Shown one piece after another: positions 10,901 to 22,938 of a stretch of DNA of 64,000 nt. The notes beneath the pieces were generated by a model. The model saw only the letters and a list, made by a program, of their open reading frames with translations, made no database searches and had not been told where the DNA came from. Every line of letters starts with the position of its first letter. Position 1 is the first letter of the stretch. A program made the position numbers and the translations under genes. This DNA comes from Streblospio benedicti (lineage: Eukaryota; Annelida; Polychaeta; Spionida; Spionidae): contig CM032665.1 of NCBI GenBank assembly GCA_019095985.1, positions 32,536,381-32,600,380 on the forward strand. Reading direction: 5' to 3'.

Positions 10901-13641
10901 AAAAACATAAAAATGGCAGTTTGGGGGCGAAAAGGGGAAGTGGGCGACCCGTGGCCTCTCAATCCTTGGATCTGATTAACCCATTTCTGGAAGTTTACGA
11001 TCTTCACCATTGCATCCCATATTTGTTTTGGCATTACCTTTCTGTCATGTCATCTCAAGATTCCTTAACTAAACATAACCCTTTTAACAGTTAACTACTT
11101 GTGATTGCAGCAAGAACCACCAGCGCGCTCTCGAGAGTGTGCAGGCATCCTTCGAGGGTGAGGCCCGTGGCAAGTCTGAGGCTCTGCGCCAGAAGAAGAA
11201 GCTCGAGTCTGACATCAACGAGCTCGAGGCTGCTCTGGATGCCGCAAACCGTGGACGCGCCGAGGCTGAGAAGAACATCAAGAAGTACCAATCTCAGGTT
11301 TGTTTTTCAATATTGAGTTTTCAATATCAATCTTAAAGGCTTAACAACACACACTTGCAACGCAGGACTCCATAGCACTTGGTTCTACCATTGGAAATCC
11401 AATGCTTACCTCGTTCTTCATCATCTTTGCTCCAGGTCTCCGAGATGAACTCCGCCATTGAGGAGGAACAGCGTGCACGTGATGAGGCTCGTGAGGCATA
11501 CAAGAACGCCGAGCGCCGCAACGCCCAGCTGTCCGCCGACCTCGAGGAGGCCCGTGCTGCCATCGATGCTGCCGAACGCGCCCGCAAGGCTGCTGAGAGT
11601 GAGAGGAATGAGGCTGCTGAGAGGATTGGAGAGCTCGCCAGCCAGGCCGCCTCCGCACAGGCCGCTAAGAGGTGAGCAGAGCTGAACGTGTTTATTGATT
11701 TACACTGTTATCACTGTTCATTGCTCTCGAAACCCATGTAATAATACGTCGATCTTGATTACTTGAGATGAATTAGTCTTTAAGTAATGTTAAACTTGAT
11801 GGGATGAATATTCAATATACAGTTAAACTTCAGATCAAGATGAGAAAACTCATGAAGCATGATTTAACACATCACAACAAGAAGATATAGTTTATTTCTT
11901 CCCATTCACTAACTTTAAATTGTGAAACCCCTGGGAATAACTAGTTGACAACTGTAGCTCCCTAAGCTTGAAGCAACGGACTCAAAAATGGTTCTATGTG
12001 TTTTCTAGGAAGCTGGAAGCTGACTGCGATGCCATGTCTTCTGACATTGATGACCTGTCCAACGAGGTGAAGAACGCCAACGAGTCTGCTCGTCGTGCTG
12101 CCGCTGATGCTGCCCGCAGTGCCGAGGATGCTCGCCAGGCTGAGGAGAGAGCCTCTGCCAATGACCGCGCCCGCAAGGCCGCTGATAACCAGCTGAAGGA
12201 CCTGGCTGCACGCCTGGAGGAGGCTGAGCAGGCCGGACTCAGAGGAGGTACGTTAGTGGTTAAGTGATATACTGCATGATATTTAAGATTTTGATTAGCA
12301 TTGTTTCTGTACATAGAATGCCAATATTTTAGGGACCATATTAGCAGTCACAATCGTTATAAAAGACCTGCAAATCTAATATTGTACGGGTACCACTTGG
12401 ATAGCCTCAATATTATGGACGTCCAATCTAATCCCTTCTTTAGGTAGGGTCAGATAGCCAGCTAGAAGGCAAGGCGGGGTATTTATTGTCCTCTATACAT
12501 TCCTGCACATAAATATACCTATAGGCATCTACAATTTTAACTTAAGATATAACTATCTATATAAGCACACTCGTTCACTCAATGGACAAAACAGTATAAT
12601 CCTGTAAAGTACATAATAGTCCACAATGGCACAACTCGTTAACACTCCCTTCCCGTTCAGGCAAGAAGAAGATGGCCCAGCTCGAGGGCAAGGTGCAGGA
12701 GCTGCAGCTGGAACTTGACAGCGAGGTTCGCCGCCACGCTGAGACCAAGAAGTCCATCAACAAGCAGGAGCGCCGCATCAAGGAGCTGGCTGCCCAGGCT
12801 GACGAGGACCGCAAGGCCAACGAGCGCAACAACGACATGATTGCCAGTCTGCAGGACAAGGTCCGCAGCTACCAGCGCCAGGTGGAGGAAGTGGTACGTA
12901 CTGGCGGTCTATTTTTTATATATATATTTTTAGGGATGTAGCTTAACATGATTACGGAGACAATTAATGGTTCTCGGGCTGATGGTACTGAAATGACTGT
13001 TTGGTTAGGAAGGGGTAAAAATTTGAGTTGAGTTACTGGGGCCATTTGCACACGGACACCTAGAAGCAGTATCTAGCTATATTAATGATGTAATGAGAGC
13101 CACACTAACTATATAATGAGATGTGTGACACGCAAAGTAGAGGAGATAATGATTATTATACAACAAATTTATGCCCCTGCAGGAAGAGGTTGCTGCCATC
13201 AACCTGTCCAAGTTCCGCAAGGCCCAGATGGAGCTGGAGGATGCCGAGGAGCGCGCCGATGTTGCCGAACAGACCGTGGGCAAGCTGAGGGCCAAGTTCA
13301 GGGCCTCCACCGACGTACGTGCTTGACTTCTTGTGCTATTGGTTGGGCAGTCCTTTAAACACGTAAATTGATAGTGGGCCACCACTCTAAGGGGGGTGGG
13401 TATTTTTAATGATATTGGTCTGGTTATCATTCGAAAATATAAATTGAAGTAGGTGATGAAGATGAATGATATTGAAGTGGTCTCCTGCAGGGAATGTAAA
13501 TTGACAATCGGCTACCAACATATGTTGTCATATTAATTTGTTGATAATATTCGTCTCATGTATGCAATTGATATGAATGTCACAAATTGTAATGATGATG
13601 TTGTTCTCAAACGTTTATTTTTCATCTTTCAGAGATCATAA
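4936..13641 (+). CDS. Mhc: muscle myosin II heavy chain, coiled-coil rod and C-terminus
   Basis: Continuation of the same gene: S2 and light meromyosin, a long alpha-helical coiled coil that dimerises and packs thick filaments. Exons: 4936-5112, 5426-5650, 5838-6034, 6203-6350, 6812-7065, 7443-7704, 7900-8021, 8444-8550, 8675-8769, then 9469-9615 or 9655-9801, 10133-10274, 10492-10732, 11111-11297, 11436-11671, 12009-12247, 12661-12893, 13183-13314 and a 9-base terminal coding piece 13633-13641. Phases match at every junction and no stop interrupts the reading. Recognisable family blocks are [54 protein letters not shown] and [15 protein letters not shown]. The rod ends ASTD-RS-stop, so the non-helical tailpiece is very short. 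Exons are clearly more GC-rich than their introns. The terminal splice is inferred from a good acceptor (tctttcag) and phase. Confidence 0.95.
9469..9615 (+). CDS. Mhc: alternative rod exon A of myosin heavy chain
   Basis: A 147-base exon (49 codons, phase 0 at both ends) with acceptor gtgtag and donor gtatgt. It encodes a light-meromyosin segment beginning [19 protein letters not shown] and ending INEWKQK. It aligns without gaps to the next exon, differing at 10 of 49 residues, and occupies the position of the LEKTK...AEWKQK block of other animal myosins. Only 39 bases separate it from exon B, too little for a normal intron, so the two are probably used one at a time. Confidence 0.9.
9655..9801 (+). 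CDS. Mhc: alternative rod exon B of myosin heavy chain
   Basis: Second 147-base exon of the pair, phase 0 at both ends, acceptor ttttctag and donor gtaggg. It begins [19 protein letters not shown] and ends IAEWRQK. Most differences from exon A are in the second half (for example N to K, F to V, H to K, N to A), giving a more basic, less polar-uncharged surface. Heptad phase is kept because 49 residues equal seven heptads. Both exons have intact splice sites and frame, so neither looks dead. Confidence 0.9.
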
Positions 13642-13971
13642 ATCCCCAGCTTTCATCACTTGGCGACGCCACCAGCTCTTCAACAAGTTCATCTTTCTCA
13701 TTATGCCAAAAGACTTTAGTCTCCTGTCATGGATTTTGTAGTTATCCTCTGTAATGGTATTAGTAGCAATATAAATATCAGAAGTGATCTGGAATTTAGT
13801 AGCTCTGTATTTAGACTTTTAGTATTGGTGGATTCACAAGACCTGTGTTGGGGAGCATTTTCATGATTGTACAATTTAGTGGCGAGAAAACGGAACTATT
13901 TGCAATCATAACGCTACTCGGTTGTTATTGTTGATTTTTGAGGTTTGTAGTTCATGGAACTAAGTAATAAA
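13639..13971 (+). promoter_or_regulatory. 3' UTR and poly(A) signal of the myosin gene
   Basis: The stop codon TAA is at 13639-13641. An AATAAA hexamer stands at 13966-13971, giving a 3' UTR of roughly 350 bases. No other canonical signal lies closer to the stop. Confidence 0.7.
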
Positions 13972-14354
13972 GATGACAATCATATGCATTTGTTTTATCT
14001 ATTTCTCATTCCAATTACATTTCTAAAATATGCTTGAGCCACAAAGATATCAAAAACATAGACAAATACATTTAATATTTTGATTGAAATCGATTTTATA
14101 CTTCTTAATTGAATCCATTTTTATTGAAATTTAGACACATCTCTCCAGGCATTATTCAGCAGTGTTCGATGATGTCATACTTGATGACACCAGTAGACCT
14201 TTAACATAGTGAGGTTTATATTATATAAATTTTCGAGAATTTGCAGATATCGCCAGCCAAATTTATAAGCTTTATATATTAGCATCCTCCGTTTAGCATA
14301 AGTTACATACTAACTACGACAACATATAAAAATAAAAACACATTTGACTACTTT

Positions 14355-14703
14355 CGATTGTAATGTAAATGTGGTGGTTTATAGTCGTGATCCAAGTTTT
14401 GCTCTTATGACTTTATACACCAGGTCATTGGCCCACGTATTGATCTTCAGTTGATCATTTCTCATATGCTTGCATCGGCAGTAGCTTGCATTCAGCGCAC
14501 AATGCTAATCACCCACACAATCACTCACTCTTTCAAACCAATGACCTGTTCCTAATTAACGAGTAGATACCATGGAGCAGTGTGCATCTGCTTTAGGGAT
14601 GAGTTTGCTCAACGCCCTCTACCAAACCCGACTGGGAATCGAACCCACGACCTTCTGGTCATGAGTTCAACTCCCTATCCACTAGGCCACAGAAGCACAC
14701 GAT
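14355..14703 (-). mobile_element. tRNA-derived SINE, copy 1
   Basis: On the minus strand the element starts with a tRNA-like head: box A TGGCCTAGTGG (14679-14689) and box B GGTTCGATTCC (14635-14645), correctly spaced for RNA polymerase III. A body of about 250 bases follows and ends near short ACATTT-type repeats, as SINE tails often do. A second copy with the same head, body and tail lies at about 25605-25938. The head is tRNA-like but the sequence is too extended and diverged for a tRNA gene. Confidence 0.8.
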
Positions 14704-15446
14704 TGGGCAGGCACTTGATAAAAAAGTTTAAGCAAAATATTTACTTTTATTTGCCTTTTAAATATCAGTTTGAGGCTCTTTGCATTTTCCAGATATCAAT
14801 CTATACCATATATCGTATCGAGCCAGTCTAATTATTTCCTGCATACACGAAACTTAGACCTGAGCGTGTGTAATCAATGTACTCACACACAATTTTTATT
14901 GGGCTATTTGACCAATATAAATGCTTCTTTCGTTACTTTTTTCTCTTTGGATATCATTTTTAGTGTACAGACTATGTTCCAACGCAATTATACAGGTGAT
15001 ATGTAGTTTAATTTAGCTGTTTGAGCACTCCTATTTTTCAGCCCGATGCGAGTAACTCCCGTATGTGATGAGCGTAACGGGTATACGCTAACTCTTAAAT
15101 GAGGAGGGTAACGCCAAAATATTCCCTAGCATTTTCTGTTAAAATAGAATTGAAAATCAAAATATTTGACTTAAATAATAACCTGATGCAAAAAATAACC
15201 AATTGTAATAAATCTATTGCTTTGAAAATGTCCAATTGAATTCACTTTACAGAATAAACATTCCCCCGCCACCCTCCAAATACTGTAAAACTAGAATTTT
15301 TGTGGCAAATACTGTAAAACTACAATATTTTGTGGCTATTGAATTTTACAATTTTCCATCCTGGATTTAAATTATTTTGTGACTATTTTTTGAATTTTTA
15401 CTACAGACAATTCCTGAGTTTAAAAGCAATATATTTTATTCTCAAA

Positions 15447-15722
15447 ACACTGGAGATAAGTTTAGTCATATAATATACTAGTTTAGCTCATGATCATTAC
15501 TGTCACACATATATTAATGTCTCTTCACTTTATCATAACTATCTTGAGTATAATGATTGAACAAAACGCAACTTATCACTAACAAAAATATGTTACACAC
15601 TGGAGATAAGCAAGTCATATGATATAATAGTTTAGCTCATAATCATTACTATCACACATATGTTAATATCTCTCAAGTATATCACAACTATCTTGAGTAT
15701 AATGATGGAAGAAAATTCAACT
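15447..15722. repeat. tandem duplication, 150-bp unit, two copies
   Basis: A unit starting acactggagataag at 15447 is repeated at 15597. Shared blocks include tttagctcat, atcattact, tcacacata and aactatcttgagtataatga. The copies differ by scattered substitutions, so the duplication is not very recent. Confidence 0.8.
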
Positions 15723-16578
15723 TCACTACAGTTTTGACGTTATATCTAGAAGTCAATCTTAGTCAGACTGTGTTCAAGTCATATCATCTTATAGTCTATG
15801 GAATAATCATTATTTACTTTCTGAGGAACACGAACCGTCTTCTTTAATACCCTGAAAATTAATGAAAGTATACAACTGACCTTCAAATATGATAATTGAT
15901 ATTTTATCAGAGTTGGTATCATAAGAGGTTTGGTTACATTTGATTTTTAATTTAAAAAAGAAAAAAAAAAATTGTATTTTTTTAAATTACATAAAATTAT
16001 AATTACAGGGTTTTTCGTAAGAATAACATTCTAGTCATTATACACAAAGGAAACTGTGGCAAAGAAAACATATAATAAAATAGGCTCGTTCTAGAAATCA
16101 AAATGTTTTTGAAAACAATGACGTTTATTAAGAAACAAATTAATGTTAACATATCTTCATGCAAGCAATGTGTATCAAATTGAGCAATTTTGAATATACT
16201 TTACATATCACATTAAAGATTTTATTAAGATGAACAACAAAAAGAAAAAAATACATTTACATGTTTTGAACACATATGCCGCTTTAGATTATAAGCATAC
16301 AAGGATCTGTAAGAGCACTGATTGCAGCAATGCATACGTGGAGATGTGTTGTTCATTTTGAATGAACATAATACAGATATATAAGAAACCGTTAGAAAGA
16401 CAGACTCGGGAGGGGGTGGAAATCGCAAGATGCGGTGCAGACAAGATGCTCAATAGCAGACTGGACCATTACCAACCCCGGGTTACCAACCTGGTATCAG
16501 GCGAATGACATTCCAAAATTTGTTAGAGTAGATACAAGAGATTGTACGTTGCACTGTACTTTATGGTTGTATATATAC

Positions 16579-16955
16579 TGGCCGTTCACATATATTTCGG
16601 TATACAAGAAATATTGTGTTTTTGCTTTTCATGTCCATCAACCAGCGTCCGTTGCTATTCCTGCTAAAAAACTATATTTCACAACCTAATATGTCCCTAC
16701 AAACTAAGTAACAAAAGCTTCCTCACAACTGTAGGCAAGGAGAAAATAGACCAGACAATTGCAGAATATGAAATAATATGCAATAAATAAACATGTAAAT
16801 AACAAAGGTATCATAATAGTCGAAGATTCGTATTGTATGTCCACATATAGGTTGAAAAACATAGATTCTGGATAACTATACATTATTACTGTGATAGGAT
16901 TCAGAAATGAGTAAACTCCGTTTTTCTTGTATACCGAAAAATATGTGAACGACCA
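16579..16955. mobile_element. MITE-like inverted-repeat element, about 377 bp
   Basis: The 33-base arm at 16579-16611 (starting TGGCCGTTCACATATA) returns inverted at 16923-16955 with only a few mismatches. The interior has no coding potential. Size and arms fit a miniature inverted-repeat transposable element. The target-site duplication is not evident. Confidence 0.6.
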
Positions 16956-17984
16956 ATAAATTGTAGAACAAATTTGGGGTGTATTGTGTGGATAACTTAA
17001 AGGAGCTCTTACTATGTTTTGTTTTTAAACCTTATTGTGTAAATGTTTCAATTATAATGAATAACAATATAGTTTTAGTTTAAAGAAGATAGATAAATAT
17101 AGAGTGTTAAAATACAAAATAGTAATTTGATAATGTAAAATACTTGTGGGGATTAATGTAAATTTGACATAGTTATTGATATGTAAGTTCATTAATTTAA
17201 TTTCATTAGTCGTTATTGAAAAGAAGACTAAGTAAGGATCTCGAAAACTAGTTTTATATATTGTTTTGAGGTGTTTTGAGTTTTGGAAATAAAGGCAGTG
17301 AATAGAATAGTGTTGTGTATAAAAATAGGTAGATATAGAAGATGGCACAGTTGTTACACAAAGCAGCGTTACCCGCATCAAAAAATCGCGTTACCCTCCT
17401 CGCCTATTGACAGCTGCTTCGCGTTACTCGTATCAGTGGCGAAAAGAGAGACTCTTAAAACAAAGCAATCCAGCAATAAATCACATAAAAAATTGCACCC
17501 AGGTGTAGTGTATCCACTTAATAAACATATAATCATACGTAAAAGATCGATACTACTATCCAAGCTGATAAATCAGTGAAAGAAAAATTATATGGGAGTA
17601 CCTTCCGCCATCTTGAAAAACTCAAAGTAACATGCAGCCAGGAGTCTAAATGACGGCGTCATGCTAAACGGAGTGTATATAATGGGTGGAATTCGCGGGA
17701 ATCAGCCTCAGGTTCATTACAGAATTTCACACGCACATAGTCTCAACAATTATTTAACAGTGCGAAGAACAGTGTCACTCAACTTGCTGAGGACAGTGCA
17801 TCCCAAAGTGACCAAACAGCCAGATTGTCAGCACCATGCCTCGGGTTGAGTTCTGAATTCGTTGGATATGGTGTCACATAAGTGTACATTATGATACCCA
17901 CTTTCTAAACACAAACATTTCTGTCAAGCCTAGTCAGTGGGTATATATACAGCTTAAAACCATACAGATGATCCTCATCTTTCC

Positions 17985-18490
17985 CCGTCCTGGAGCACGG
18001 GAGCTCCAGGAGATGTGAACAAACTGCCTTCCCGAACATCATCGGCACCTAATTCACTCCGTACGGCGTAAAAACCACGCCGGCCAGATTGTACCCCATT
18101 AAATATCATTATAAAATGAGTCCGGATCAAGTCCGGCTGTGCCAGCTGTCCGTTGTCTAATAGTCCGGCCGTAGTGTCGAACGACGGTAATTTAAGAAAA
18201 CTAGCATACATTGGACTTTCAATCACTACTGCCGGAGCCTATCCGCAGCGAAAGTACGCCTGTCGTAGAGCAAAAATGCCGAATTCGAGGGTATGATCCG
18301 CGGAAATCAATCCGGATGTTTTTACTACAGGACGGAGCTGAAACGGAGCCAAACGGATATTTCGATTTCCGGACGGAATACAAAAATCCACTTCTCAGGA
18401 GAAGTGAAATTTGGATCCTCCGTTTCAAAGCGCGGATCCTAAAAACCGCCGACCGGAATGGTCCACGGATTCGGACTTTGCCATTTTTCA
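17985..18490. other. GC/CpG-rich block of unknown nature
   Basis: In AT-rich surroundings this stretch is rich in CCGGA, TCCGG and CGGAT words and contains a hairpin at about 17994-18015 (CCTGGAGC and its inverse around a short loop). Open frames exist on both strands but match no family I recognise. It could be a regulatory CpG island, a decayed repeat or the start of an unannotated gene. Confidence 0.3.
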
Positions 18491-20270
18491 TTTACACAAT
18501 TACACAAGTAAATAACTAGCAAAGTGATTTAACATGGAACCACTAATTATTGAAACCTCATTATATACTGGTAATAAATAACTTGCATTATATAAAACGT
18601 TCATCCATTTAAAAAAGCACTTATACATACACATTGTAAGAACAATTATCTGGAATACGGACGCTCGCAGTAAAATCTCTGACAAATTAATTACACAAAA
18701 AACAGTACCGGTTTTAAATACCCCTAATCCCGTCGGAGTTGGGAGCGTTCGTTTCAATACGGCTAAGTCACTCTCTACGAGAGGTCGACCTTTTTTTTAT
18801 TAAATTTATTTGTGTGAATAATACTTAGTCTGATTGTATTTTATAATTTATATTGATGGATGTGATGTAGATTTGTTATATTACAATGAAAATGTAATAT
18901 TTAATCATTTTATCAGTCAGATGCTTTTACCAACTGACCTCTCTACAAAAATCCGGTACTAGCAGGAGTTTAGCGTTGCACAATTGTACTCTCTCCGATT
19001 AGTGCGTTTAGAGAGAACAGTGGTTATTCATTATACCAGTCTAACAACGAAAAATGACTGCATATAAACATATAACAGCAATCCTCTATTAATTCAAAAG
19101 AACGTTTATTGACACATGTTGATTTTAATAATGTCATTTACACAATTACATTAAAAACATACAATGTTTAGAACCTGATGTATACGATTATTCTGAAACA
19201 CGTCTTGCAGCAAAGTTTTTATATTTATCTTAATAATAGATTAAATCACAACGTTCTCATATCAACTTTTGTTTTCGTAATAATATGGTACAAACTTGTC
19301 AAAAATTGTATTTCATCAGTTCCAAAGATGCTTTATGACCCATAGAATTCAACAAAACCAAACACGACGCTGAAACATTACTTGCTTTCCAAATATTTCA
19401 TTTGGGAACGACCTGGATCACAGTTGATGACGTCACGGAAGGATATGAACTATTTTTGGTGAGTGTACGGCTAAGTTTACAATATTATACACACATTAAA
19501 CCATTATACAGTACTCCCTTAAGAGCTCGAACTTGTGTGGTCGATTTACAATCGGCTACATTTGTACATATTAACTAGATTTCCATAATATGTAATCAAA
19601 CCTTTTTTGCTATTATATTCTTTTATATATATATGTCAAAGAGTTTGCAAATAATTTTGTTTCTGAGGAGCTTATATTTTATTGTCGAAACGTAAAACCG
19701 TATGTATTTTGGTATATTTTGGAAAACCTTTTGGACATTTGGAACATTATAAGCAGGTATAAAGAGCTGTCATTGCGTTGACTACTATTATACAAAGATA
19801 AATTCTTGATTAATCAATAAAATATTAATAAAGTAATTATCATATAAAGGTAAAGTGTATGTTGTTTATTTAATCAGCTTGTTACAGTGACAACTCTCAT
19901 TTGTGTGCATAAAGGGGAGGACGAAAAAGTGTCCCGATTACTGAGGTGTCTCTATTTGTGAAAAATATGTTTTACATTTGCTTATCAATTGTAACTATTG
20001 TATGGCATTTGTAGGTCTATATAACAATTAATTATCAACGCGATTTTGCTTATTTCACGTGCAAGCTATTTTTAAGTCTTTGAAGTGAAGGATTAGCTGA
20101 AGTTCAAAGAACTACCACTAACATCCTGATAGATGGTGTATAAAAAGCATTGTATCGGCATGCAGTGTTCATATATGCTACATCACAATCCCTGTATATC
20201 CTTTGAATGAAGACGTCCATTTTTACAAGAGATAATATCAATACAGAAATACAATTTAATAATTTCCAAT

Positions 20271-21867
20271 ATGAGTGGTGATGAAGAAATCAAGGGCTTC
20301 CATTGGCTCGACTATGTTGTGTTCACTTCAGCCTTGATGCTGTCATTCGTGGTTGGCATCTTTCAACGATTTACAGGGGATCGTCAAAAAAGTACCAAAG
20401 AGTATCTTCTCGCAAACAGGTCAGGCTATTACTTCGTACTACTATTTTCTGGTAATTTGCATCACGGTCGTGGCCAGATAGCATAGGCTGGTGGTGGTAG
20501 TGGTGTATTTTTGATCGAAGTTTGTGAAAAGATAATTATTCATTTTTTGAGTAATTCAACTATATTCCATAGTATATTCAGTATTCATTGCAGACAAAAA
20601 CAAGTATGCCTCTGGCACAAAATACGAAAACCTGGATGTACCAATAATAATTGATTGTCACTCTGTAATTTCATAAATTCTGAATGAAAATGCCATACAT
20701 ACTAACTAATGCTCTTAATATGGTATAACAAAACTACTTTTGTGACCTTCAGGCAGTTGAGTCTTATTCCTACGGTGTTTTCTATGTTCATGTCTGGAAT
20801 CTCAGCCATATTAGTCTTGGGCAACAGCGCTGAAATGTATTTATATGGAACTCAGGTATGGCTCAAACAAAATATATATGTCTATGCTGTAAGTTTTAGT
20901 AGAAATTTAAAGCCATTTTCCGTTATTTGAAAAGGCTGTCATGTATAGTATTGCAAACTACTTACAGTACACATACATGAACAAAAGAGTAGAATCTCAT
21001 TTGTAAATGGTTATATGATAACTATTATATACAGTAGTCAAAGAAAGTGTATTCTATGAAATATTTGTACATTTCAAGCAATGGATCAGCTGGCTTGGTA
21101 CCGCTTTTGCCTATATTTCAACGACTATCATATGTGTTCCTCTCATTTACCCACTCAAGATAACCAGTAATTATGAGGTAAGTAAACTCAGCAGATATCA
21201 ATAACAAAAGCATTGCATTTTGCAAACTGCAATTTCATTTTTGTCCGGTGTATTTGTCATATAACTGTTTCAAATTAGATTTATCCTTGTAACTTACCAA
21301 ATCAAACGAAAATTAGAAACAGTTATTTATGAACATGTTTTTCGATACCCTTGTGCCATCTTCCGTCAACAAACAAACAAACAAACAAAACAAATACCCC
21401 CCCCCCCCAAAAAAAAAAAACACACACACAAAAAACACCCAAACAAATGAACGAACGAACATGTATATACGGAGTAACATAAATATATCAAACATTGTAC
21501 GTGCATAACGTGCATATTTTTTCAAATAGAATACTGTGATGTTAGCTCTCAAACTGTATTTGTGACATTATCATCCTATTGCAGTACCATGACATGCGGT
21601 TTAAGTCTACAACAGTGCGCCTGAGCAACACTATATTGGATATTGTTAGCTCTGTAAGTATAATATTCCACACAGCTCCTAAAACTTAGTGACCACCATC
21701 AATTGATATCTATCAAGACAAAATATAGTTACCAGTATTAGAGATTATCCTCTAAATACCTACAAACTTATAGCTTTTTCACAGAATTTGATTTTCTTTT
21801 CTTTTCTATTTTTAGGTAATGTACATGGGTCTTGCCGCATATTCTCCGGCAATTGCCATGGAGGCAG
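20271..21867 (+). CDS. SLC5A8-like: SLC5 sodium/solute symporter, exons 1-5
   Basis: N-terminal part of a sodium-coupled solute transporter of the plasma membrane, nearest in feel to the monocarboxylate transporters SLC5A8/SLC5A12. Exons 20271-20419, 20753-20855, 21079-21177, 21585-21653 and 21816-21867 have GT-AG borders and matching phases. The start ATG (MSGDEEIKGFHWLDYVVF) precedes the first membrane helix, as in family members. Exon 2 gives the QLSLIPTVFSMFMSGISA helix and the SAEMYLYGT motif. Exon 3 ends PLKITSNYEY, the usual loop before helix 4. Exon 5 carries VMYMGLAAYSPAIAMEA. These exons occur once in the window. Joined to exons 6-18 they give about 638 residues, normal for the family. 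No signal peptide is expected or seen. Confidence 0.93.
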
Positions 21868-22938
21868 GTACGTGACCAGGGTCAAGGTCATTACGGTCAT
21901 TAACCTGCTCATTTGCATCTGACACACACGACATAGTTTAGTTGGAAGATCTGGTTCATTTGATAATCTTCTGAATGCATGTCCCGGTCTCTGTTTATAC
22001 ACGAGTTTCGTGTGTATTTTGGGATTAACCTTCACTATGTGCACGCACTCAAACATATTTTTTCAAGGTTAAATCATGATCATTCTGTCAGTTTACTTGA
22101 TAGGAGTCGATTAGAGGATGATTAACTACATGTATAATTGACAGTATTGATCTATATTTTAGTACATGATGTAAGCTGCCTGTTTAAACTAGGCTATTGT
22201 CCATTTGATCGTTTACTTAACCTCAAAACAACTTTTTTTCGTGTAAAGACTACAATGTCATAGCACTTTGCAATATCGTTTTATCAATCTGCATTTATCT
22301 TTGCTAGCCATCAAACAAATGACTAAATATTTGTCTTCAACTCACCGCGTACAAGCATCTTTAGGGAGCAAACATCATTAATTGTACGTGGGGTGCAGGC
22401 ATTTGGTGAGGGGGGGGGGGGCGCTCAATTTTCTCAGGATACAAGAACATTTATTGTGATAAATATTCACAATCAACTTTCAGCTTTTTTAATCTTTACT
22501 ATGCTACACACAATGAGGAACAAATGACACTAATTGCTTTAGTAAAAAATCCACCAACCTGTATATTCTAAAGCATGTTTTATTCATTAGATATAATTAT
22601 TACCTACCATGTGTAATATGTTAACATTGAAGCACTGTAAAGAGACAAAATAGAACTTAAGTAACAATACCAATTCCAATGTAAATGCAAATTTAGCTAA
22701 AGCTATCTGATAATCCAGCCCTTATATTGACACCATTTCAACAAAATTGCATTGTCCATATAGTACATTCCTCATTAGGAACTTGTTATCGTGATATTGC
22801 TTGTCTCGAATCTTCTGTTATCTGGACATAAATGATTCATTGCTACGACCAAATGTAAATAGTTTCAGAACATGTCGGTTCCAACATTAAACTTCCCCAC
22901 ACATTCTAGACAACAAGTTTCTTCTTTTGCTCCTCCAG
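21868..22938 (+). other. SLC5 intron 5
   Basis: About 1.07 kb with no coding segment seen. A G-run stands near 22411. Homology to the second copy begins at about 22822 and matches the sequence just after the N gap. Confidence 0.7.

Larger units (their letters stand above)
15041..17441. repeat. possible 2.4-kb element bounded by inverted GTAACGC-rich ends
   Basis: At 15041-15117 and, inverted, at 17361-17441 the same words recur: GATRCGAGTAAC near the outer edge and GAGGAGGGTAACGC further in. The spacing between the two words differs at the two ends, so this is an imperfect terminal inverted repeat at best. No transposase frame and no clear target-site duplication are seen. It may be a non-autonomous DNA transposon or two separate clusters of the same motif. 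Confidence 0.35.
13972..20270. other. intergenic region between myosin and SLC5 genes
   Basis: AT-rich DNA without a convincing gene. The short open frames here show no family resemblance and no splice-compatible neighbours. Mobile and repeat features listed separately fall inside it. Nothing recognisable is seen in 13972-14350, 14710-15040, 17450-17985 or 18500-20270. The SLC5 promoter must lie near the right end, but no TATA box or initiator could be assigned with confidence. Confidence 0.6.

Noticed and set aside
18211-18519. A possible small gene in the GC-rich block
   Set aside because: Both strands are open over the same stretch with no recognisable domain, splice partner or codon signal; base composition alone explains it.
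18900-18965. Minus-strand tRNA-like D-arm and anticodon-arm sequence (GGTCAGTTGGTAAAAGCATC)
   Set aside because: No box B, T-arm or acceptor stem follows, so it is at most a fragment.
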